From: CAZONU01 sp965370045 | Lineage (GTDB): Bacteria; Planctomycetota; SZUA-567; JAKLDR01 | DNA length: 64,000 nt | Direction: 5' to 3' | Assembly (NCBI GenBank): GCA_965370045.1 | Contig: CBDUSI010000005.1 | Span: 5,210 to 69,209, forward strand | In this document: piece after piece, positions 34,782 through 43,446 of the stretch | Layout: every line of letters starts with the position of its first letter | Numbering within the stretch: the first letter of the stretch is position 1 | Translations under genes and position numbers: made by a program | Notes under the pieces: generated by a model | Told to the model about the DNA's origin: nothing | What the model saw: the letters and a program-made list of their open reading frames with translations, nothing else | Databases searched by the model: none

Positions 34782-35981
34782 CTACTTGATCAGCCGGGCC
34801 TCGCCCCAGCCGCCGATGTCGCCGAGGTCCGAGCCGTCGGGGCCGAAGTCGACGATCAGCACCAGCACCTTGCCGCCCTTGACATCCACGTCGATCAGGC
34901 GCGGCTTGGCCCCCTTGGTGAGGGGGTTCTGGGTGTTGTCGAAGCGCTGCTTACCATCGACCAGCACCTTGAAGGCGGTCTTGCCCCCGGAGGCCACCGA
35001 GTCGCAGACGCCGGCCCGGGCCTTGAAGCGCTTGAACCTGCCGTCCAGCCGGTAGGTGAGCTTGGTGAAGGCGGCCACGCCCAGGCCGCGGCGGAACTTC
35101 TCCCCGCCGAGCACCAGGGGCTTGCCGAAGACGTCGGCGTCCCGCTTCCACTTCCAGATGAAGGGCAACCCGTCGATGAACGGCTTGTGCTCGGACTTGG
35201 CGGGGGTCAGCTCGGAGAGGAAAATCACCTTGCCGTTCTTGACCCGCAGGGCGCTGAGCCCCGAGAGCGAGAGGGACAGCTTCATGCCTCCCAGCGTCCG
35301 CCACTGGAGCTTCTCGCCCGCCAGCTTGAGCGGCACGCCCAGGACCCGCCCGCCGCCGGCCAGCTCGGCCACGTAGTAGGTGTCCGCCGGGGCCTTAAAG
35401 GGCTTGAGCTCAGCGAACGCCAGCGCCAGGACTTCGTCTAACTTGTATTCCTGCAACGCCAGCACTGAGTTGAACTTGAGCCCTCCCTTGGTCAGCCCCT
35501 CGAAGCTGCCCTCCAGCTCGTCGCCGACCAGGATGAGCTTGTCCTTGCGGCGCCCGCGCTGGAGCACCTCCCGAGCGGTCTTCTTGTCCTTTATCCCCGC
35601 GGGCGTGAGCAGGCCAACCAGGTCCTTGGTGCTCACCGCGAACTTGCCGGTCCAGGGACCGGAGGCGGTCAGTTTGCCGCCGGGGGCGAGCTCCACCTTG
35701 GCGGGTATCACGTCGCCCGCGACGGTGTAAATGCGCGCGCACCCCGAAGCGTCAGGGGCCTTGGCGTCCTGCACCTCCGCGTCCATCAGGTCGGCGAGCT
35801 TGAACTCCCGGGCGCCGCCCTCGGTCTGGATGCGCAGCGCCTTGCCGTCCAGGCCGGTCAGCCGCCCCTTCACCGCGGGCCCCTCCGCGGGCCGGACCAC
35901 CACCACGGCGGCATGGGCCGCCCCGGCAGCAAGGAACAGCGCCAGCCCCGCGACGGCCAGCGATCCGAGGCCGGCTCTCAC
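34782..35981 (-). CDS. Secreted NPCBM-domain protein
   Basis: A 399-residue exported protein. The N-terminus is a Sec signal (GTG start, then AGLGSLAVAGLALFLAAGAA). The middle holds a repeated beta-rich region around VKGRLTGLDGKALRIQTEGG. The C-terminal 150 residues match an NPCBM/NEW2 carbohydrate-binding module: RRGLGVAAFTKLTYRLDGRF, FKARAGVCDSV, AFKVLVDGKQRFDN and VDFGPDGSDLGDIGGWGEAR. The GTG at 35981 overlaps the TGA of the HEAT/thioredoxin gene (GTGA), so they are translationally coupled. The open frame upstream of 35981 overlaps that gene and is not used. It likely binds surface or extracellular sugars. Confidence 0.85.
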   Translation of the reverse strand: MRAGLGSLAVAGLALFLAAGAAHAAVVVVRPAEGPAVKGRLTGLDGKALRIQTEGGAREFKLADLMDAEVQDAKAPDASGCARIYTVAGDVIPAKVELAPGGKLTASGPWTGKFAVSTKDLVGLLTPAGIKDKKTAREVLQRGRRKDKLILVGDELEGSFEGLTKGGLKFNSVLALQEYKLDEVLALAFAELKPFKAPADTYYVAELAGGGRVLGVPLKLAGEKLQWRTLGGMKLSLSLSGLSALRVKNGKVIFLSELTPAKSEHKPFIDGLPFIWKWKRDADVFGKPLVLGGEKFRRGLGVAAFTKLTYRLDGRFKRFKARAGVCDSVASGGKTAFKVLVDGKQRFDNTQNPLTKGAKPRLIDVDVKGGKVLVLIVDFGPDGSDLGDIGGWGEARLIK

Positions 35982-37684
35982 TTCGCGCCCCCGGCCTTCA
36001 GGTGCTTCTCGAGAATGGCCTTGAGCGCCGCCTCCGGCTTGTAGCCCACGATGGTCTCGGCCTTCTTGCCGTCCTTGAAGACTATCAGGGTGGGCAGGCC
36101 GCGGACCCCGAACTTCTTCATGAGCGGCTTGTTCTTGTCGGAGTCCACGCCCACGAAGGCGATCTTGCCCTGGTACGCGGCGGAGAGCTTGTTGAGCGTG
36201 GGGGTCAGCTTGTGGCACCAGCCGCACCAGTCGGCGTGGAAGTCGACCAGCACCAGCCCCTTGGCGTTGGTGACCATCTTCTCGAAATCGGCGTCCTTGG
36301 TGGCGTCCGGGAACGTCTTCTTGGGCTTTCCGGGCGCCTTCTGGACCGCCACCTTGCGCGTGCCGGCCAGGTGCTCATCGATGAACTTCTTGAAGGCGGC
36401 CTCGTCCTGGAAGCCGGCCAGCACCTCGAGCTTCTTGCCGTCCTTGTAGACCACCATGCTCGGCGCCTTGCGAAGCTTCAACCCCCTGATGGTCTTGATG
36501 TTGGCCCGGGACTCGGCCTCGTACATGGCCACCTTGCCCTTGTACTCCTTGGCCAGCTTGTCAAAGATCGGGGCCTGGCGCGCGCAGTCCCTGCTGCGAA
36601 CCGTGTAGAAGATCACCAGCACCCAACCCTTGGCTCCCTCGACCTTCTTCTTGAAGTCGCCCTCGCCCTTGAGAGCGGTCGCGTTGGCCCACTTGTGGGC
36701 CTTGGGCTTGACCTTGGCCTTGGAACCCGTGGGAACCTTGAAGGCCTTACCGTCCTTCTTCCACCACTCCTCCCACTTGGGCTTGTTCGCGCCGAAGTCC
36801 TTCTTGGTGAGCCGCTCCAACGCGCTGCGCGCGCGCTTGCGGACGCGGTAGTCCTTGTCGGCCAACGCGGCGATCAGCCCGGGGACCGCGTCCTTGTGGC
36901 GCGAGCGGTCCAGTTGGATGACCGTCGCCCGCCGAACGCGGGCGTCCTTGTCCTGCATGGCCGCGATCAACTCGGAGACGTACTTGCCCTCGCCGTACTT
37001 GCCCAGGGCCCGGACCGCGCGGGAGCGGTCCACGGGCTTCTCGCTCTTGAGCAGCACCTTGAAGAACTCGAAGGCCTCCTTGCCGCCCAGGCTGGCCAGC
37101 GCGTAGGCCGCGTAATAGCGGACTTCGGGGTCCTTGTCATCCTTGACCGCCTTGGCCAGGGACTCCTTGGCGCCCTCGTCGCCGATCTCGCCCAGGGCGC
37201 GGGCCGCTTTCCAGCGGGTATTGGCGCTCTTGTCGCTCAGCGCCCCCCGCAGGGCGACAGCGCCCAGCTTGTCCCTCAAGAGACCGATGGCCACGATGGC
37301 CAGACGGCGCTGCTCGGGCTTGCCGGCCTTGACCACCTCGATCAACGCCGGGGTGGCCAGGTCGCCCATGTCCTTGAGCCCCTGCCAGGCCTCCTCACGC
37401 TCCACATCGACAGTGCTGGCCCAGCGGCGCAGCAGGCGCTTGACCTTGACCACCGACTCCTTGCTGGCCGTCACTTTCTCCGGCGGGTCGGCCTTGGGAG
37501 GCTTCTTCGAGGTCGGCCCCTTCTTGGGCGTATCCCCACTCTTTGCGTCCGGCTTGGTCTTGGGCTTCACCTTGGGCTTGGCGGCCGGCTTGGCTTTGGG
37601 CTCGGGACCGGTCTGGTTCGGTCCGCAGCCGGCCAACAGGGCCAGGACGCAGAGCAGTTTGGTCGCGCGGCTGATCAATTTCAT
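35978..37684 (-). CDS. Lipoprotein with HEAT repeats and two thioredoxin-like domains
   Basis: A 568-residue lipoprotein (signal ending LLAGC). A Lys/Pro-rich linker covers residues 25-75. HEAT repeats occupy about 80-310 (KSANTRWKAARALGEIGDEG, DPEVRYYAAYALASLGGKEA, KDYRVRKRARSALERLTKK). Two thioredoxin-fold domains follow. The first (about 335-440) has RSRDCARQ where the active site should be, so only one cysteine remains. The second (about 455-568) has FHADWCGWCHKLTPTLNKL and GVRGLPTLIVFKDG with the cis-proline. It should act on disulfides in the periplasm. An ATG with GGAGGAG upstream, a promoter at 37729-37757, and GTGA coupling to the NPCBM gene are all visible. Confidence 0.9.
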   Translation of the reverse strand: MKLISRATKLLCVLALLAGCGPNQTGPEPKAKPAAKPKVKPKTKPDAKSGDTPKKGPTSKKPPKADPPEKVTASKESVVKVKRLLRRWASTVDVEREEAWQGLKDMGDLATPALIEVVKAGKPEQRRLAIVAIGLLRDKLGAVALRGALSDKSANTRWKAARALGEIGDEGAKESLAKAVKDDKDPEVRYYAAYALASLGGKEAFEFFKVLLKSEKPVDRSRAVRALGKYGEGKYVSELIAAMQDKDARVRRATVIQLDRSRHKDAVPGLIAALADKDYRVRKRARSALERLTKKDFGANKPKWEEWWKKDGKAFKVPTGSKAKVKPKAHKWANATALKGEGDFKKKVEGAKGWVLVIFYTVRSRDCARQAPIFDKLAKEYKGKVAMYEAESRANIKTIRGLKLRKAPSMVVYKDGKKLEVLAGFQDEAAFKKFIDEHLAGTRKVAVQKAPGKPKKTFPDATKDADFEKMVTNAKGLVLVDFHADWCGWCHKLTPTLNKLSAAYQGKIAFVGVDSDKNKPLMKKFGVRGLPTLIVFKDGKKAETIVGYKPEAALKAILEKHLKAGGAK

Positions 37685-37728
37685 CGGTACTCCTCCAGGG
37701 GGCTGGTGTTCCCCGGTATCAAGCGCGG

Positions 37729-37757
37729 ATTCTATGCCTTTCTCGGAGGCTTATCAA
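37729..37757 (-). promoter_or_regulatory. Promoter of the HEAT/thioredoxin-NPCBM pair
   Basis: Minus strand: TTGATA (37757-37752), 17 nt, TAGAAT (37734-37729); the predicted start is about 37 bases before the ATG at 37684. Confidence 0.55.
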
Positions 37758-37949
37758 GGACAACGAAGCATGGAGCATGAGGGGATTAAACACCTGAGCA
37801 GGCTGGAGGTACAGCGTTTTTTGGAGTCGTTCCGGTCCCCTAACCCACCCGCTTAGAAGGCTTCCCGATGCGACTCCCGGCCGGCAGCCGGGAAAACCAG
37901 CTTGCGGGAGAGACGCCAGCGGTGACAATCCCACCGGCCGGAGAATGGA

Positions 37950-39816
37950 ATGAGCAAACCTGCGCCGGAAGTTGAGCCCATGGAAGCTGAACCAGCGGTC
38001 CGCGCTGGCCGGACCGCCGCCGTCATCGGCAGGATACTGCACTACCTGGGCCTCCTCAGCCTCCCGCTGACGCTCGGCGCGGTGCTGGGGTTCTACGCCG
38101 CGGACCGCGGCACCCGCTGGCTGCCGGACATGCTGGGCATCGTCCTGGCGGTGCTGGTCTTCGGCCTGCTGGCCATCCCCGCCGGGCGCCTGCTGGAGAA
38201 GCGCGCTCTCAAGGAAGCCTCCGGGAAGGCGAAGTTCCGCCGGCGGGTCGTCGCCTGCCTGCTCCTGGCCGCCCTGGCCATCGCCGCGCGCCTGGTGGTG
38301 TTCTGGATGGAGCAGCCCAGCCCGCTCACGGAGCTCTCCGGGCCGCAGTTCAATCGGGCCTTCGAGATAGACGCGCAGCGCTATCGCGAGTACGACCGCG
38401 GCCTGGAAAGGGCCGTCTCCTTCCTGGAAAAGAAGACCGGCTTTTTCGATGAAGCCAAGCCCGCCGTGCTCACTCCCGACCAGGAGCGCGTCCTGCTCGA
38501 CACCTGGGCGACAATCCACGACTACGCCTTCTCGCTGGACCAGATTCGCATGTTCTACGAGGACTGGTATCGCTTTCGACCCCTCGCGGGCCGAACGCGA
38601 CCGACACCTGCGAAGCTTCCTGCTGACCTTCGCCGCCGAGATGGCCCTCTACGAGAAGAGCTCCCGGCTGGTCGCGCTGATCTCCCGCAACAAGAACGCC
38701 GTCAAGTTCCTGGACGCCCCGCACCCGGGCCGGCGGCTGGCCGCCGACTCCTTCAGCCGCTTCCGGCAGGAACTCCAGGGACATCGGGACCTCGCCAGGG
38801 TGGTGGCCGGCAGGAACTACCTCCTGTGGCTGGAGAAGGGCCTGGGCGCCAGGGACGAGGCGCAAGGGACCGGCTGCGCATGGCTCTGGAAGCGCGTCGA
38901 GATACACCTGGCCGCCATCGACGCCCTCTCCGGAACCGGGCTGGCCGCCACCAGCGCGGGCAGTGATCTTCAAGAGCTCAAGCGCACCGTCCGACGCACC
39001 TGGTTCCCGGCCCAGAGCGCGGTGGCCGAGTGGATGGGGGACGTCCGCGTCCGCCGCATCGGGGTGTACCTGATCACCGGGGAACAGTTGGAGAAGATGG
39101 CCGGGAAGCTCCAGCCCGGGGACGTCATGCTCGGCCGCAAGAACTGGTACCTGAGCAACGTGGGCCTGCCGGGCTTCTGGCCGCACGCCATCCTCTACGT
39201 GGGCACGCCCGAGGAGTTCGACGCCTACTTCGACGTTCCCGAGGTCAGGGCTTATGTCAGGAAACTCTCCGGGAAGGACATGACCCTGGGTGATTACATC
39301 GAGAGCCGCTTCCCCGCCGCGCACCGCGAGCACCGGCGGGTCGAGGGCGGGCGGCCCCGCCGGGTGATCGAGGCGATCAGCGAGGGCGTGGTGGCCAACA
39401 CCTTGGAGGCCGCCGCCGGGGACTACCTGGCGGTGCTCCGCCCGCGGCTCGACAAGCTGGCCAAGGCCCAGGCGATGATCGAGGCCTTCGGCCACATGGG
39501 CAAGCCCTACGACTTCGACTTCGACTTCGCCACCGACCACGCCCTGGTCTGTACCGAGCTGGTCTGGCGCAGCTACCGGCCGGCCGAGGGCAAGAAGGGC
39601 CTGACCTTCCCCCTGGTGGACGTCGCCGGCAGAAAGACGCTCCCCGCCAACGAGATGGCCAAGCTCTTCACGGCCAGGCACGGCAAGGCTGACGCCCAGA
39701 TGGACTTCGTCTACTTCCTGAAGGGTTTGGAAGAAGAGCGCGAGGCCGTCGTCTCCACCGAGGAGGCCTTCCTGGAGACCCACAAGCTCTCCAAGTGGAG
39801 CTTCCGCCTGAAATGA
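37950..39816 (+). CDS. Membrane protein with YiiX-type permuted papain fold, frameshifted
   Basis: Two overlapping frames give one protein of 621 residues if one T is removed from the TTT at 38574-38576: the first frame ends in FYEDWYRF and the second resumes as DPSRAERDRHLRSFLLTFAA. The N-terminal 130 residues hold three transmembrane segments (about 28-50, 58-80 and 95-115). The C-terminal part is a YiiX/YebB-type permuted NlpC/P60 hydrolase: catalytic His in FWPHAILYVGT near residue 411 and catalytic Cys in DHALVCTELVWRSY near 533. Such enzymes cleave peptide or acyl bonds. It is either a pseudogene or a base-call error; the downstream half is well kept, which favours the latter. GGAG precedes the ATG at 37950. 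Confidence 0.8.
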
Positions 39817-39817
39817 A

Positions 39818-39856
39818 GCGGAGCCCGTCGGCGCTTCGAGCGCCGGCGGGCCCCGC
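39818..39856. terminator. Bidirectional terminator between convergent genes
   Basis: A long stem (CCCG, one mismatch, CGGCGC, loop TTCGA, GCGCCG, mismatch, CGGG, with further outer GCGG/CCGC pairing) lies directly after the YiiX-type stop and before the convergent 39876 gene. Confidence 0.6.
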
Positions 39857-39875
39857 GTGATTCCCGAAGGTTCGG

Positions 39876-40529
39876 TTACGACCTGGTGACGCTGCTCACC
39901 TTGGCGGCGTCAGCCGCGGCCTTGGCGGCGGCCGCCTTGGCCTTCCTCGCGGCGTGGACCTTGACCGTCTTGGGCAGGGCCCTCAGGGTCGCGGTCAGCA
40001 CTTGGGTGCTGGGCCCAAAGAGCCGGCCCATCACGTCGCCCTCGGGCGCCAGGAAGACCATCGTGGGGTAAGTAACCGCGCCGTACTTACTGGCGATCTC
40101 CAGGTGCTCCTTGAGGGTCTTCCAGTAGGCCTCGCGCAGGGCCTTGACCTCGTCGGCGCTGGCGCCCGGGGCGGCCTTGGGCGGCACGGGACGCAGCACT
40201 CGCGCGGTAACCGCGCCGGACTTGCCCAGGGCGTCGCGCAGCTTCCTGGTGTTGAAGACCGTCGGTCCCTTGAGATTCTTCATAGTAAAGACGACCACCA
40301 ACGGCTTCTTCGATCTCTTGGCGTTCGCCAGCCCGGCTTCCAGGGAGTTCCACTTCATGGGCGGGAGCGGCTTGGAGGGCCTGCGATGCCTGCGAGGCCT
40401 GCGATGCTTCACCCGCGTACCCGACCCCGGGTAGACAGGAACCCCCGCCAGTGCGGTCCGGCCCATGCCCAGCAGCATTATCCCTGCCAGAGCCGCGCCG
40501 AAAGTAAGCCTCCCCATAGTCTGCTTCAT
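39876..40529 (-). CDS. Exported thioredoxin-fold-like protein lacking CxxC
   Basis: A 217-residue protein with a Sec signal (FGAALAGIMLLGMGRTALAG). After a short basic segment (RVKHRRPRRHRRPSKPLPP) comes a thioredoxin-like domain: SKKPLVVVFTMKNLKGPTVF where a CxxC would be expected, and YGAVTYPTMVFLAPEGDVMG with the cis-proline. No cysteine is in the active-site position, so it is not a standard redox enzyme. The C-terminus is an Ala/Lys-rich helix. The start is an ATG with GAGGAGAG upstream. It lies about 370 bases downstream of the second ECF sigma gene on the same strand. Confidence 0.75.
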   Translation of the reverse strand: MKQTMGRLTFGAALAGIMLLGMGRTALAGVPVYPGSGTRVKHRRPRRHRRPSKPLPPMKWNSLEAGLANAKRSKKPLVVVFTMKNLKGPTVFNTRKLRDALGKSGAVTARVLRPVPPKAAPGASADEVKALREAYWKTLKEHLEIASKYGAVTYPTMVFLAPEGDVMGRLFGPSTQVLTATLRALPKTVKVHAARKAKAAAAKAAADAAKVSSVTRS

Positions 40530-40582
40530 GCCGTTTCTCTCCTCATTTGCTTGGGAGCGGCCCTATCCCCGCATCGCACACT

Positions 40583-40603
40583 CCGTCCATGTCTACTGGA
40601 CGG
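40583..40603. repeat. Perfect inverted repeat upstream of the thioredoxin-like gene
   Basis: CCGTCCA-TGTCTAC-TGGACGG, two perfect 7-bp arms around a 7-base centre, about 55 bases before the start at 40529. It could be an operator or a leader hairpin. Confidence 0.45.
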
Positions 40604-40674
40604 GATGTCTCACGTGTGCATTAGAATGTTTCGGGTGAAACCGGCCCGCGCAGCTCCATTGCCCCAGCAGAGAA

Positions 40675-40705
40675 GGCCCGCCGGAGACACGGTCTCCGAC
40701 GGGCC
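40675..40705 (-). terminator. Strong hairpin after the second ECF sigma gene
   Basis: The stem is GGCCCG, one mismatch, CGGAGAC, with a 3-base loop, pairing with GTCTCCG and CGGGCC. It is about 200 bases past the sigma stop. On the minus strand it is followed by TTCTCT. Strand choice is by context. Confidence 0.5.
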
Positions 40706-40902
40706 CGGTTTGTTTGGCGTCTGCCGGCCTCCGGTCGTCCAGCCTGACCTCCCGGGGGTAGAAGGGGACAAAAGGAGATCAGCTTTCCGGTTAGGGCCGT
40801 TCCACGGCCGCGACCGGCAGCGCCCGGCCGAACCTTACCCGCCAGGCGAGGGGCGAGAGGTTCGGAGCGTGAGGTTCGTGCTTCTCTCTGAGAGTCTCCT
40901 CC

Positions 40903-41538
40903 CTAGGGCAAACCCGGCAGCCGGCCCTTGAGCTTCTTCTTGAGCAGCGCCCGGACCCGGCTGAGCTTCTCTCCCACCGCGGTGACGCTCATTCCCAGCA
41001 TCTCGGCGATCTCGCGGTAGGAGTAGTTCTCCAGATGCTTGAGTACCACTATCTCCCGGTAGTCCTCCCTCAGTTCGGCCAGCGCCGAGAGGATGGCGTC
41101 CTCCATCCCCTCGCCCGGCCGGACCGGCGGCGCGGAGGGTTCGGCACCGCGCTCGGCCAGCTTGTCGAGGTTGACCTCGCTTCGGCGCGCGCGCAGCCAG
41201 TCGGCGGCGGTGTGGGTCGCGATGGTCCGCAGCCAGCCGGCGAAGCGGGCCGGTTCGCGCAGCTCGCCGAGCGCCGCGTAGGCCTTGATGAAACACTCCT
41301 GGGCGAGGTCCTCGGCGACCTCCCGCCGGCGGACCGACGCGTAGACAGAAGCCATGACCACGCTGCGGTAGCGTTCGACCAGCCGACCATAGGCTTCCCT
41401 GTCTCCCCGCCGAGCGGCTTTCACCAGAGCGACCAGCTCGGACCTGTCCGCCGGATCCGCCAAGGAGCCTCTCCGCACGGGTCGAGGCCCGCCATTAAAG
41501 GCGATCTCGCCGCGTGAGCTATTAGCCGAAAAACGCAT
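40903..41538 (-). CDS. RNA polymerase ECF-type sigma factor (second)
   Basis: A 211-residue sigma factor. Region 2 is in AYGRLVERYRSVVMASVYAS and EVAEDLAQECFIKAYAALGE, with FAGWLRTIATHTAADWLRAR. Region 4 is LREDYREIVVLKHLENYSY followed by REIAEMLGMSVTAVGEKLSR. It starts at an ATG at 41538. No zinc-binding anti-sigma gene is adjacent: downstream on the same strand is the thioredoxin-like gene after a hairpin, and divergently there is a single-pass membrane protein at 41827 that could be its regulator. That link is only inferred from position. Confidence 0.93.
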   Translation of the reverse strand: MRFSANSSRGEIAFNGGPRPVRRGSLADPADRSELVALVKAARRGDREAYGRLVERYRSVVMASVYASVRRREVAEDLAQECFIKAYAALGELREPARFAGWLRTIATHTAADWLRARRSEVNLDKLAERGAEPSAPPVRPGEGMEDAILSALAELREDYREIVVLKHLENYSYREIAEMLGMSVTAVGEKLSRVRALLKKKLKGRLPGLP

Positions 41539-41765
41539 GCTCTACCCCAGAGTCTGACGCCCCGCCCCCCCGAGGCGTGACCGAAAGAATCGCGGGAATG
41601 ACACCTGTGCGCAGCGAGAAACCGGGCCAAACTGAAGGACTGGAGGCTAAGCCCCAAGAGACAGCTACTTAGAGAGCTCCGACGAGCCGGGTTTCAGGGG
41701 TGGTTTGGCGAAAGGAATCAGACGGGATTCCCGAAACGCCCGCCCGGTCCCCTTCGCACTTTCGC

Positions 41766-41794
41766 TTGCCGGCCTCCCGCCCTGCCGTTATCAT
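41766..41794 (+). promoter_or_regulatory. Promoter of the 41827-44408 cluster
   Basis: TTGCCG (41766-41771), 17 nt, TATCAT (41789-41794); the predicted start is about 26 bases before the ATG at 41827, which has GGAGAG upstream. Confidence 0.5.
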
Positions 41795-41826
41795 GCGCCG
41801 CAGGCAGATTCTTCGGAGAGACGCAA

Positions 41827-42591
41827 ATGGCCATAGCCCGCTCGCGAATCAGGCAGAAGCAGAAGCAGAAGCAAAAGGGGGAACAGGCGGCCGCCGCCGA
41901 GCGCAAGCCCCGCAACCCCTATGTGGTCCTCGTCATGTTGGTCGCGCTGGTCGGCGTAGTGCTGGTCATCGGGGCCTTCGTTTACTATATGATTGAGCGC
42001 CGGAAACGCGCCGAGCAGGTCAAAATCATCCGCGGCATGACACTGCTCGATCAGCTCGACGACATCGCCTGCGATTACTACTACACCGGCAAGGACAAGA
42101 AGAACGACGGCCACCTGCCCGATGCGGCCTGGGCGCCCTTCAAGGAGCACGCCAAGGCCGGCGACCTCTTCGACGCGGTCATCACCGTGTCGGAGGGCGC
42201 CAAGGACCCCACCGCGGACGCCTGCTTCTACAAGGAAGGCAAGGCCGCCGGAGGAGAAGCCCTCAGGGTCACCATGGGAAGGCCCCGGTACGAGGGTAAG
42301 CCCGGTCCTCAACCCAACCCGAAGAGGGCCCAGGTGCAGATAGTCAACGGCAGCGTGGTCATCGGGACCAAGAGCAAGCGCGTCATCTTCTTCCGCCGGC
42401 CGATACTCCATCCCCTGCACGGGACCAAGATGTGGTTCGGACAGGCGGTGATCATCCTCTACCGCGACGTGGACAGCCCCGAGCCGGAGAATCTCGAGCC
42501 TCCCGAGGTCAAGCCGCTGCCGGAGCCGGAGAAGAAGAAAGATCCGGAGAAGAAGGCCGAGCCCAAGGCGGAGAACGCCAAGAAGGACTAG
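41827..42591 (+). CDS. Single-pass membrane protein, function unknown
   Basis: A 254-residue protein. The first 30 residues are basic (RSRIRQKQKQKQKGEQAAAA), then one transmembrane helix at about 33-55 (VVLVMLVALVGVVLVIGAFV), then an extracytoplasmic domain of about 150 residues with a CDYYYTGKDKK motif and no family I recognise. The tail is a Pro/Glu/Lys repeat (PEPEKKKDPEKKAEPKAEN). It is the first gene of a plus-strand unit with STAS, TauE/SafE and ThiF genes, 8 bases before the STAS gene. Confidence 0.75.
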   Translation: MAIARSRIRQKQKQKQKGEQAAAAERKPRNPYVVLVMLVALVGVVLVIGAFVYYMIERRKRAEQVKIIRGMTLLDQLDDIACDYYYTGKDKKNDGHLPDAAWAPFKEHAKAGDLFDAVITVSEGAKDPTADACFYKEGKAAGGEALRVTMGRPRYEGKPGPQPNPKRAQVQIVNGSVVIGTKSKRVIFFRRPILHPLHGTKMWFGQAVIILYRDVDSPEPENLEPPEVKPLPEPEKKKDPEKKAEPKAENAKKD

Positions 42592-42599
42592 CCCCGCCA

Positions 42600-42980
42600 A
42601 TGTCAGAGGTCGAAGCCAACATCTCTCTCTCCGAGCAAGAGGGCCTGCTCAGCGCCGGGGGCAACCTCAACTGGCGCACCGAAGAGGAGTTCCAGGCCGC
42701 CTGCCGCCGACTGCTGGAGTCGGACCGCGAGAAGCTGGTCGTTGACTTCGGCGAGGTCCGGGGCATCTCCAGCGCCAACCTGTCCTTCCTGGTCAACCTC
42801 CACCACTGGGCCATTGAGCGCGGCAAGCAGTTGGTCCTGCGTGTGAGCTCCGAGATGGCCAGGCTTTTCGACCGCACCCGCCTCGAAGACCTGGTGGGAA
42901 TGAAGATCGTGAAGGCGGGACCGGGCGAGGGACGGCCCTCCGCGCCCGAGGGCCCCATGAGAAGCGCAACGGAGGAGTGA
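42600..42980 (+). CDS. STAS-domain protein (anti-sigma factor antagonist-like)
   Basis: A 126-residue protein made of one STAS domain: LSEQEGLLSAGGNLNWRTEE, KLVVDFGEVRGISSANLSFL, then NLHHWAIERGKQLVLRVSSE. The phosphorylatable serine of SpoIIAA-type proteins would lie in GISSANLS. It may switch a sigma/anti-sigma pair or act as the regulatory part of a transporter. The ATG at 42600 is 8 bases after the previous stop. The TauE/SafE gene follows within 2 bases. Confidence 0.82.
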   Translation: MSEVEANISLSEQEGLLSAGGNLNWRTEEEFQAACRRLLESDREKLVVDFGEVRGISSANLSFLVNLHHWAIERGKQLVLRVSSEMARLFDRTRLEDLVGMKIVKAGPGEGRPSAPEGPMRSATEE

Positions 42981-42981
42981 A

Positions 42982-43446
42982 ATGGATCTATGGTGGGCGT
43001 ACTTGCTTCTGGGCCTGGCCGCCGGGATCTCCGGGGCCGCCCTGGGAATAGGCGGCGGGGTGGTAATGGTCCCGGCGCTGGTGGCCCTCTTCAGCTACGA
43101 CCAGAAGGTGGCCCAGGGCACCAGCATGGGCGCGATAATCGCCATCTCCATCGTTGGGTTCTACCGGTACTGGGCGGAGCCCGACATCAAGATCGACCTC
43201 GTGCCCGTGGCCTTCATGTTCGTTGCCGCCGCGGTCGGGGCCTACCTCGGCGTCAAGATCGCCGCCGCTTTGCCCAAGCAGACGCTGCAGAAGATATTCG
43301 CTATCGTGCTGGTCGTGGCGGCGGTGCGCCTGTTCTTGAAATCGATGGGGGGGAAGAAGGACACCCCCTCCCCGGCGGTCGCCACCGCGCCCGCCGGAAC
43401 CGAAACGGGCCCGCCCCAGACATCCGGGGAAGAGAAGCCGGAGTGA
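42982..43446 (+). CDS. Half-size TauE/SafE family transporter
   Basis: A 154-residue protein with four transmembrane segments, about half the usual TauE/SafE length of 250. The family repeat motif is seen in GLAAGISGAALGIGGGVVMV and PALVALFSYDQKVAQGTSMG. Half-size members probably work as dimers. The family exports or imports sulfite, sulfoacetate and similar anions. The tail after the last helix is soluble and Pro-rich. The ATG has GGAGGAG upstream. Its stop overlaps the ThiF start by 4 bases (GTGA). Confidence 0.85.
   Translation: MDLWWAYLLLGLAAGISGAALGIGGGVVMVPALVALFSYDQKVAQGTSMGAIIAISIVGFYRYWAEPDIKIDLVPVAFMFVAAAVGAYLGVKIAAALPKQTLQKIFAIVLVVAAVRLFLKSMGGKKDTPSPAVATAPAGTETGPPQTSGEEKPE

Larger units (their letters stand above)
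40530..40902. other. Non-coding stretch between ECF sigma gene and thioredoxin-like gene
   Basis: No convincing gene in 373 bases. It holds two inverted repeats (40583-40603 and 40675-40705) and no consensus housekeeping promoter that I could recognise for the 39876-40529 gene. Confidence 0.5.
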
